A DNA stretch of 5,352 nucleotides from Candidatus Krumholzibacteriia bacterium (lineage in GTDB: Bacteria > Krumholzibacteriota > Krumholzibacteriia > Krumholzibacteriales > Krumholzibacteriaceae), in assembly GCA_026387805.1 (NCBI GenBank), contig JAPLKY010000029.1:1-5352 (forward strand). The letters are read 5' to 3'. Shown here piece after piece: positions 1-4,358 of the stretch. The number at the start of each line of letters is the position of its first letter. Position 1 is the first letter of the stretch. Made by a program: the position numbers and the translations under genes. The notes under the pieces are model-generated. The model was given only the letters and a program-made list of their open reading frames with translations, was not told the origin of the DNA and made no database searches.

Positions 1-201
1 GACATTGAACCAGCCATAGGCCCCGGTATACCAGCCATAGTCGGTGCTGCTCCAGCCCAGCTGTCTCTGGAGCATATCCTGGAGGGGCGCCATGAGATCG
101 GCCAGATAATATCCGGCGAACATGGTGAAAGAAACGATCAGGAGGGCCGCCCAACGCGCTTTCTTGGAATCGCTGAGAAGTTGATAGACTTTTTCAGTCA
201 T
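1..201 (-). CDS. MFS transporter, N-terminal fragment (cut by window start)
   Basis: The minus-strand frame opens with ATG at 199-201 and stays open for 67 codons to the window edge, so only the N-terminus is present. It begins MTEKVYQLLSDSKKARWAAL. A charged cytoplasmic stretch is followed by a hydrophobic helix at about residues 17-40 (WAALLIVSF, then FAGYYLADLMAPL). Next come a short amphipathic loop and the motif LGWSSTDYGWYTGAYGWFNV (residues 48-67), which leads into a second helix. Small-residue helix 1 followed by 'LGWS-x-x-x-YG-x-x-x-x-x-Y' is typical of MFS permeases, where this loop precedes helix 2. A ribosome binding site AGAAGGAGAG (complement of 208-217) sits about 6 bases before the ATG and fixes the start. 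The substrate cannot be read from this piece. The gene is divergent from the RRM gene at 537. The family call is fairly secure; the subfamily is open. Confidence 0.75.
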   Translation of the reverse strand, partial: MTEKVYQLLSDSKKARWAALLIVSFTMFAGYYLADLMAPLQDMLQRQLGWSSTDYGWYTGAYGWFNV

Positions 202-269
202 GGTTCACTCTCCTTCTGCCACGAAGAGGTTGCGAGCACGGGAACCGGTATGACGTTTTATTACGCGGC

Positions 270-298
270 ATGATAGCAAGTCCCCTTTTTTCATACAA
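270..298 (-). promoter_or_regulatory. Candidate sigma-70-like promoter of the MFS gene
   Basis: Read on the minus strand, TTGTAT (293-298) is followed after exactly 17 bases by TATCAT (270-275). The -10 box matches TATAAT in five of six positions; the -35 matches TTGACA only in its TTG. It would give a leader of roughly 60 bases before the ATG at 201. Box quality and spacing are seen directly; promoter activity is inferred. Confidence 0.4.
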
Positions 299-360
299 CA
301 TCGTTGATGAAAATTTCGCTGGTTTTGACGGCGGCCCGGTAGTACACTTTCTCCGGCAAT

Positions 361-380
361 CGAGATCGACGTCGATCTCG
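361..380. repeat. Perfect 20-bp palindrome upstream of first RRM gene
   Basis: Each half-site is CGAGATCGAC, and the second ten bases are its exact reverse complement. It does not extend by even one pair (T at 360, C at 381). As DNA it could be a dimeric regulator site. If transcribed it would form an 8-bp stem with an ACGT loop. It lies 157 bases before the ATG at 537. Two shorter inverted repeats follow directly: CGAAG/CTTCG (381-385 with 396-400) and GGGG/CCCC (400-403 with 412-415). No equivalent palindrome is present before the second RRM gene. The repeat is certain; its role is unknown. Confidence 0.8.
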
Positions 381-425
381 CGAAGCGGCACGCGCCTTCG
401 GGGTATCACGGCCCCGGACTCGCAG

Positions 426-527
426 GATTTGGGACTTTGAAAGAAAAAGAGAGGTGAGTGTATCGGCCACGAAATTACGGAAACGTTGAATCAATCTCCA
501 GAGTAATGAATAGGCACGTGAAAGGAT
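426..527 (+). promoter_or_regulatory. Leader of first RRM gene with blocks shared with the second
   Basis: This stretch carries three short blocks found in the same order before the paralog at 1373. They are GATTTG (426-431), GAGAGGTGAGTGTATCGGCC (449-468), and GTGAAAGGAT (518-527), which contains the ribosome binding site. The intervening bases differ. The second block includes a purine-rich, Shine-Dalgarno-like GAGAGGTGA that lies 80 bases from the real start, too far to serve it. A GTG in this block could open an 11-codon leader peptide, but the paralogous leader does not preserve the frame. The likely reading is an mRNA leader element controlling translation or stability, as seen for cold-shock and RNA-binding protein genes. 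I found no convincing promoter boxes in 202-425 on this strand. Confidence 0.5.
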
Positions 528-536
528 TTTATCGCA

Positions 537-887
537 ATGTCTAAGAAAATATATGTCGGCAACCTGTCTTTCGATACGAACGACGAGAAGCTCAATCAGC
601 TTTTCGCGGCTTTCGGCCAGGTAACCTCGGCCAACGTCATCATGGACCGGCTCACCGGTCGCTCCCGCGGCTTCGGTTTCGTCGAGATGGAAAACAACGC
701 GGAAGCTGACAAGGCCATCGCAGCTCTCAACGGCAAGGACGTCGACGGCCGGGCGCTGAAGGTCAGCGAAGCCCAGCCGCGCGAGGACAAGCCCAGAGGC
801 GGCGGCGGATTCGGCGGCGGGGGCGGTTACGGAGGCGGCGGCGGGGGCGGCCGCAGGGGCGGAGGCGGAGGCCGCGACCGCTTCTAG
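537..887 (+). CDS. Glycine-rich RRM RNA-binding protein, copy 1
   Basis: A 116-aa protein: one RRM domain at about residues 3-80, then a glycine-rich tail. The RNP2 motif is IYVGNL (5-10) and RNP1 is RGFGFVEM (44-51), with the aromatic residues (Y6, F46, F48) that stack on RNA bases. The linker QPREDKPR (80-87) leads to a 29-residue tail of Gly runs broken by F92, Y98, R106, R107 and the end GRDRF. This architecture matches the small bacterial/cyanobacterial Rbp proteins, single-stranded RNA binders often induced by cold and thought to act as RNA chaperones in the cytosol. The start is set by AAAGGAT at 521-527, nine bases before the ATG, the same spacing as in the paralog. The gene appears monocistronic, with its own terminator at 920-957. 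The family assignment is firm; the cold-response role is inferred from relatives. Confidence 0.95.
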   Translation: MSKKIYVGNLSFDTNDEKLNQLFAAFGQVTSANVIMDRLTGRSRGFGFVEMENNAEADKAIAALNGKDVDGRALKVSEAQPREDKPRGGGGFGGGGGYGGGGGGGRRGGGGGRDRF

Positions 888-919
888 GAGAATCGTCGTA
901 TAATTGCCTGAAACTGCAT

Positions 920-960
920 CGGGGGCGCGGCGTCCGGGACGTTCGCGCCCCCGGTTTATT
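920..960 (+). terminator. Intrinsic terminator after RRM copy 1
   Basis: A 10-bp GC stem, CGGGGGCGCG (920-929) with CGCGCCCCCG (944-953), encloses a loop that has a further CGT/ACG pairing (931-933 with 939-941). It is followed by GTTTATT. It starts 33 bases past the stop codon. The stem is very stable, while the T-tract is short and interrupted. It separates the two RRM genes into independent transcripts. Confidence 0.8.
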
Positions 961-1006
961 CGCCGGACGCCTTTTCGGCTCTGCCTGGCGGCACCGATAA
1001 TTTATG

Positions 1007-1065
1007 AAAAAATCGAAAAAAATCGAAAAATGTGCTCGCTTTTTGCATAAAACATACATTATACT
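1007..1065 (+). promoter_or_regulatory. Candidate promoter with phased A-tracts, RRM copy 2
   Basis: Three A-tracts, A6 (1007-1012), A7 (1016-1022) and A5 (1026-1030), are separated by TCG and recur every 9-10 bases, so they lie on one face of the helix and should bend it. A TATACT box (1060-1065, five of six to TATAAT) follows. If used, transcription would start near 1072, which places the A-tracts at about -65 to -42, where UP elements act. No good -35 box is found at the usual distance. Transcription from here would give a leader of about 300 bases. The tracts are seen directly; the promoter call is inference. Confidence 0.4.
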
Positions 1066-1372
1066 TGTCAAGTGGTTCGTTTTCCGAAGGAGTGTTCAGC
1101 GCCAGTCAGTAGATCAGAACCCAATATCGCCTCGTTGCAAGAGCCCTATCGATGCAGTGCAAACCTCCCTTATCAATCACGGGACAATTCTGAATCGATA
1201 CTATTCTTGTAAGCAAGTTGTGCGGGCGCACCTCGAACCGGGGAAGCCTGAAGCGATCGGGGATTTGAATTCGAAGGAGAGGTGAAGCGTATCGGCCCAG
1301 GGAAAGCATAGCATTGCGCAGTAGTATTAATCGTCAGTGTATTCATTCGGTTAGTGAAAGGATCCAGTTACT
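1066..1372 (+). promoter_or_regulatory. Long leader region of second RRM gene
   Basis: About 300 bases with no convincing gene. The last 111 hold the blocks shared with copy 1: GATTTG (1262-1267), GAGAGGTGAAGCGTATCGGCC (1277-1297, one base longer than in copy 1) and GTGAAAGGAT (1354-1363). A small inverted repeat GTGCG/CGCAC (1220-1224 with 1227-1231) and a possible long-range pairing TCGAA (1233-1237) with TTCGA (1270-1274) just before the second block suggest RNA structure. An open frame running from 1004 to 1285 across this region has no ribosome binding site, no recognisable domain and ends inside the conserved block, so it is treated as non-coding. Confidence 0.5.
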
Positions 1373-1723
1373 ATGGCTAAGAAGATTTACGTAGGCAACC
1401 TGTCGTTCGACACGAACGACGACCAGTTGAATTCGATTTTCACGCCTTTCGGCGCCGTCACCTCCGCGCGCGTGATCAAGGACAAGTTCACGGATCGCTC
1501 GAGGGGCTTCGGTTTCGTCGAGATGGAAAACAACGAAGAGGCCGATAAGGCCATCGCGGCTCTCAACGGCAAGGACGTCGACGGTCGGGCGCTGAAGGTC
1601 AGCGAAGCCCAGCCGCGCGAGGACAAGCCCAGGGGCGGCGGCGGATTCGGCGGCGGCGGCGGTTACGGTGGTGGCGGCGGCGGCGGTCGCAGGGGCGGCG
1701 GCGGCGGCCGGGATCGCTTCTAA
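1373..1723 (+). CDS. Glycine-rich RRM RNA-binding protein, copy 2
   Basis: A paralog of the gene at 537, also 116 aa, with RNP2 IYVGNL (5-10), RNP1 RGFGFVEM (44-51) and the same glycine-rich tail. Fourteen residues differ from copy 1, thirteen of them in the first 41 (for example K18Q, A25P, N33R, M36K, G41D) and one beyond (A55E). The changes fall mostly in helix 1 and the strand 2-3 region, so the two proteins may differ in partner or RNA preference while keeping the core binding surface. By family the product is a cytosolic RNA binder, probably stress- or cold-responsive. The ribosome binding site AAAGGAT (1357-1363) sits nine bases before the ATG. The gene is transcribed alone and is convergent with the secreted-protein gene. 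Confidence 0.95.
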   Translation: MAKKIYVGNLSFDTNDDQLNSIFTPFGAVTSARVIKDKFTDRSRGFGFVEMENNEEADKAIAALNGKDVDGRALKVSEAQPREDKPRGGGGFGGGGGYGGGGGGGRRGGGGGRDRF

Positions 1724-1753
1724 TCGCAGGATTAGATAGCCGATAGATGAACA

Positions 1754-1789
1754 GGGCTCCGGAGCCTCAGGCTTCGGAGCCCTTTCTTT
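1754..1789 (+). terminator. Intrinsic terminator after RRM copy 2, in a convergent gap
   Basis: A 13-bp stem with one G-T pair, GGGCTCCGGAGCC (1754-1766) and GGCTTCGGAGCCC (1770-1782), closes on a TCA triloop and is followed by TTTCTTT (1783-1789). This is a textbook terminator for the plus strand. The minus-strand gene ending at 1840 runs into the same hairpin from the other side. In that direction the stem is followed by TGTTCAT, so termination would be weaker. No other hairpin serves that gene. Confidence 0.9.
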
Positions 1790-1839
1790 ATGGTTCGAAA
1801 CGCCTAATGCGCAGCTTTTTCTTGCCGGCGAAACGCTTC

Positions 1840-2457
1840 TCAGAACAGGCTCTTGATCGCTCCCCAGCTCGTCTCCTCAACGCCCAAAGGACCCGGATCG
1901 GGGGTCCAGCAGATATACAGAGGCGTTAGGCAAGTAAAAGGCAGGAGGTAATGGGCGACCCCGCAGGGCGCGAACACAAGCTCCGGTACTGGCTGCCCCC
2001 CAGGGTTCGGAATGATCTCGATCTTGGCGGAAACCGCCGGGGAGGCCAGCGACATCATGGTCAGATGATGCGTCCAAAACCAATCCATCTGGCAGTTCCC
2101 CTGGGCGAACATAAAATCATAACCCCCTGCGAGCGTGCCGAGCTCGACGGTGATGCCAGGATTCTTAACGGTTGTGAGAGTCACGGTCGTCGCGGGGAAG
2201 CTGACGGCGAACGAGGCCCCCTGCATGCCATTCACGCTCGGCAGGCACCAAATCCAGCACTGGAACTGTTCGTACTGGGCCGGGCACACGTTAAAGCCGG
2301 AGCCGCCCGAAATCGGACTGGTATCGTGAGTCGCATCCTTGAACAGGCCGATGTAACCGACCGGCGGAAGAACGGCGGACACGGAGCTTGCGGCACATAG
2401 GACCGTCGCAATCGCAAGACAGATGACGTCGACCGATAGCCATGTGGAGCGTTTCAT
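1840..2457 (-). CDS. Secreted aromatic- and cysteine-rich protein, function unknown
   Basis: A 205-aa protein starting MKRSTWLSVD. A longer frame exists (ATG at 2529), but the ATG at 2455-2457 is preferred: AGGAGGAG (complement of 2463-2470) precedes it by five bases, and the longer version would bury the signal peptide and overlap the promoter. Residues 1-28 are a Sec signal peptide: a basic start, a hydrophobic core, and VSA at 26-28 as the cleavage site. The mature part contains GYIGLFKDATHD (34-45), a stretch with CWIWCLPSVNG (67-77), C58, C67, C71, C122, C165, C176 and C183, and a beta-rich middle. The tail is VEETSWGAIKSLF. From memory, such 'GYIGL.D..H' and 'WIWCLPS' proteins occur as orphan multigene families in FCB candidate phyla; no function is known to me. 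The cysteines suggest disulfides outside the cytoplasm. No enzyme motif is seen. Confidence 0.85.
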   Translation of the reverse strand: MKRSTWLSVDVICLAIATVLCAASSVSAVLPPVGYIGLFKDATHDTSPISGGSGFNVCPAQYEQFQCWIWCLPSVNGMQGASFAVSFPATTVTLTTVKNPGITVELGTLAGGYDFMFAQGNCQMDWFWTHHLTMMSLASPAVSAKIEIIPNPGGQPVPELVFAPCGVAHYLLPFTCLTPLYICWTPDPGPLGVEETSWGAIKSLF

Positions 2458-2500
2458 AGAGACTCCTCCTGCGAATCGGATTATACGGCTGATCGGGCCA

Positions 2501-2529
2501 ATTATACCATGGGCGAGGGAGGCTTTCAA
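2501..2529 (-). promoter_or_regulatory. Near-consensus sigma-70 promoter of the secreted-protein gene
   Basis: On the minus strand TTGAAA (2524-2529) is followed by exactly 17 bases and then TATAAT (2501-2506). The -35 matches in five of six positions and the -10 in all six. The transcript would start near 2494, giving a leader of about 37 bases. A second TATAAT (2480-2485) downstream has no -35 partner. It is the best promoter in the window and predicts high constitutive expression. Confidence 0.8.
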
Positions 2530-2537
2530 TGGGGCGG

Positions 2538-2572
2538 AAAATGACCGGGGACATCCGGCTTCATGCGGTCAT
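2538..2572 (-). terminator. Possible weak terminator downstream of tRNA-Asp
   Basis: ATGACCG (2541-2547) pairs with CGGTCAT (2566-2572) around an 18-base interior that can add a CAT/ATG pairing (2552-2554 with 2563-2565). On the minus strand the stem is followed by only three T. It lies 18 bases beyond the CCA of the tRNA and just upstream of the next promoter, the right place for a terminator, but the T-tract is poor. Confidence 0.35.
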
Positions 2573-2590
2573 TAATGAAGAAAAGTAAAA

Positions 2591-2667
2591 TGGCGGGGCC
2601 GACGAGACTCGAACTCGCGACCTCCTGCGTGACAGGCAGGCGTTCTAACCAACTGAACTACGACCCC
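2591..2667 (-). tRNA. tRNA-Asp (anticodon GTC), CCA encoded
   Basis: A full cloverleaf of 77 bases can be read on the minus strand. The acceptor is GGGGTCG with CGGCCCC (one U-G pair), then U8 A9, and a D-arm GTTC/GAAC with AGTTGGTTA. The anticodon stem CCTGC/GCAGG holds the loop CTGTCAC (anticodon GTC at 2631-2633). The T-arm is GCGAG TTCGAGT CTCGT, followed by discriminator G and CCA (2591-2593). Discriminator G and GTC agree with aspartate. The genomic CCA means the end need not be added by nucleotidyltransferase. The gene stands alone between the terminator of the nagZ unit and the secreted-protein gene. No clear promoter was found in 2668-2730. Confidence 0.97.
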
Positions 2668-2730
2668 GCCGAGGGCTATTGCAGCAAGCGCCAAGCCATG
2701 AGGCCCCGCGCGACGCGCATTCTCGCAAAG

Positions 2731-2755
2731 AAAAAATGGCGGATTTCGACCGCCA
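2731..2755 (-). terminator. Intrinsic terminator of the spoIID-nagZ unit
   Basis: Read on the minus strand, TGGCGG (2750-2755) pairs with CCGCCA (2737-2742) across a seven-base loop and is followed by TTTTTT (2731-2736) and, after C, TTT. It begins 34 bases past the nagZ stop codon. The stem is short but GC-rich and the T-tract is good. Confidence 0.75.
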
Positions 2756-2789
2756 GCCAGCTAATAAATATCAGAGAAAGGGCTCCTTG

Positions 2790-4355
2790 TCAATCGGTTT
2801 TTGGCCGCAGGGAACGGCAGATGGAGTCCGCGGCGGCGTCATAGACTCCCCAGGAAACGATGACCGTTCGGTCCGGCGGTACGGACTCGGCCGCATGGGG
2901 CCAACCCGCGATCGCGACGATTTGCGCGCCGGAGCAGATTTCCCTGACCGCCCCCTCGGAGAGAGGCCTTCTGTTGAGGAGAAACACAATCTCGGGCAGC
3001 GCGGCCGATCCCGAAGCGGACGAGAAGGCCCAGCCCTCGAGATGCGCCGCGGACTCCGAGAGCGCCCCGCACGGTTCCACCGCGCAGAGCTCCGTCCAGC
3101 CCGGGGCGATCGGACGAGGTCTCGCGTCATCGGCGAGCCCGAGCCCATTCAGCGTCCGCGCGACGAAGCTCATCGCGGGATATCTTTCGAACTCCCCCTT
3201 CTCGGCGTAGAAGATCGCCCGCAGGCCCCCCGACCGATCGGGAGCCTGCGCCGCATCGGCCTTCCGCAGAACCTGAATCGATCTGTCGGCGATCTCCCGA
3301 TATATGCCCGGGTCGCCGGGGAGCTCGAACTCGCGCTCCTTCGCAGCCGCCGCATCGATCAGCCGGCCGATGCGCGCAACCGAAGCCTCCAGCGAGCCCG
3401 CGATCTCAAGCGCTTCCCGGGCGCCGCCGAAACCCACCGGCCCGCTCGATTCTCCGGCGGCCTCGAGGTCGGCGGCGACCGCCGCGACCGGCTTCGAGAA
3501 TAGAAGGATGTCGTTTCCCGCCCCGAGCGCTCGATCGCAGATTTCCGCAAGACCCGCCACCTTCACCCCTTCCATCTCGAGCGCGTCGGTGATGACGACC
3601 CCGCCGAATCCGAGCTCGCCGCGGAGCAGCGTGCCGATGATCTCCGGATCGAGCGACGCGGGAAGGGCGCGCCCGAGGGGCGCGATGTGCCCGATCATCA
3701 CCGCCTCCGCCCCGGCGGCGATTCCGCTCGCGAAGGGCGGGACGTCCCTCTCTCTCAGCTCGTCGAGGGTCGCTCCGAGAATAGGCAGCGCAAGGTGAGA
3801 GTCGACGCGCGAAGGCCCATGGCCGGGGAAATGCTTGAGGCATGTGAGAACGCCTTCGCTCCTCGACACGGAAACGGCCGCCGCGACGAGCGACGAAACG
3901 AGAGCGGTCTCCTCGCCGAAGCTCCTCGTCCCGATGACGGGATTGAGCGGATCGGAGTTGACGTCGGCGACGGGCCCGAGGAGCATGTTGACGCCGCATG
4001 CGCGCATGCGCCTCGCGTTCTCGGCGAACAGGCGCTCCACGAGGTACCTCTCCCCCGCGCGCGCGGCCGCCATCTGCGTGGGAGGGGTTCCGATCGCGCG
4101 CCCGAGAACGGATACAACGCCCCCTTCATGGTCCGCGGCGATAAGGGGCAGCGTCCCGCGCGAGTTGCGGAAAATATTCCGTGTCCCCTGCGCGAGCTCC
4201 ATGAGCTGCCTCGAATCGACGACGTTGCGCTCGAAGAGGATGACCCCGGGAAAGGCGTATTTCGAGAGAAGCGCCCTTTCGGCGTCGGTGAGTCGCGGAC
4301 CCTCGAGCCCAACGATCATATGCGGGGCGAGTCTCTGCAGGAGCTCCTGGGCCAT
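2790..4355 (-). CDS. nagZ: Beta-N-acetylhexosaminidase, GH3, NagZ-like with C-terminal domain
   Basis: A 521-aa glycoside hydrolase of family 3. NagZ enzymes remove GlcNAc from GlcNAc-1,6-anhydroMurNAc (peptides) during peptidoglycan recycling. The catalytic TIM barrel spans about residues 10-330. Motifs seen are LIAADHEGG (71-79), which binds sugar, and the NagZ signature KHFPGHG (174-180) followed by DSH (185-187), the mobile loop with the Asp-His acid/base pair. VITDALEMEG (254-263) carries the nucleophile D257. Residues from about 370 form an extra alpha/beta domain, as in longer NagZ proteins such as Bacillus YbbD and unlike the roughly 340-aa enterobacterial enzyme. No signal peptide is visible, so a cytosolic site is likely. 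The ATG lies three bases after the stop of the upstream SpoIID-domain gene and has only weak AGG-type ribosome binding sequence, which suggests translational coupling. The enzyme class is secure; exact substrate preference is inferred. Confidence 0.93.
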   Translation of the reverse strand: MAQELLQRLAPHMIVGLEGPRLTDAERALLSKYAFPGVILFERNVVDSRQLMELAQGTRNIFRNSRGTLPLIAADHEGGVVSVLGRAIGTPPTQMAAARAGERYLVERLFAENARRMRACGVNMLLGPVADVNSDPLNPVIGTRSFGEETALVSSLVAAAVSVSRSEGVLTCLKHFPGHGPSRVDSHLALPILGATLDELRERDVPPFASGIAAGAEAVMIGHIAPLGRALPASLDPEIIGTLLRGELGFGGVVITDALEMEGVKVAGLAEICDRALGAGNDILLFSKPVAAVAADLEAAGESSGPVGFGGAREALEIAGSLEASVARIGRLIDAAAAKEREFELPGDPGIYREIADRSIQVLRKADAAQAPDRSGGLRAIFYAEKGEFERYPAMSFVARTLNGLGLADDARPRPIAPGWTELCAVEPCGALSESAAHLEGWAFSSASGSAALPEIVFLLNRRPLSEGAVREICSGAQIVAIAGWPHAAESVPPDRTVIVSWGVYDAAADSICRSLRPKTD

Positions 4356-4358
4356 CGC

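Noticed and set aside
325..348. TTGACG and TACACT as a promoter for RRM copy 1
   Set aside because: The spacer is only 12 bases, too short for a sigma-70 promoter.
455..490. A leader peptide starting at GTG 454-456 in the copy 1 leader (11 codons)
   Set aside because: The one-base insertion in the copy 2 leader changes the frame and the peptide, so coding is not conserved.
194..494. Two short minus-strand frames upstream of RRM copy 1
   Set aside because: They overlap each other, the MFS promoter and the palindrome, and have Arg-rich translations without domains.
800..880. GGC-rich repeats in the RRM tails as a tandem-repeat or mobile feature
   Set aside because: They are simply codons of the glycine-rich tail; no unit repeats beyond the Gly codon.
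1004..1285. A 93-codon plus-strand frame in the gap between the RRM genes
   Set aside because: It has no ribosome binding site, starts inside the phased A-tracts, ends inside the shared leader block and shows no recognisable protein features.
1951..2400. A 149-codon plus-strand frame inside the secreted-protein gene
   Set aside because: The opposite strand has a signal peptide, strong ribosome binding site and strong promoter; this frame is its shadow.
2458..2529. A longer start (ATG at 2529) for the secreted protein
   Set aside because: It would put 24 residues before a good signal peptide, and that ATG lies within the -35 box region; the strong AGGAGGAG favours the ATG at 2457.
2679..3503. 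A 274-codon plus-strand frame over the end of nagZ
   Set aside because: It is highly Arg-rich, overlaps the minus-strand terminator and has no family motif; it is an antisense shadow of a conserved gene.
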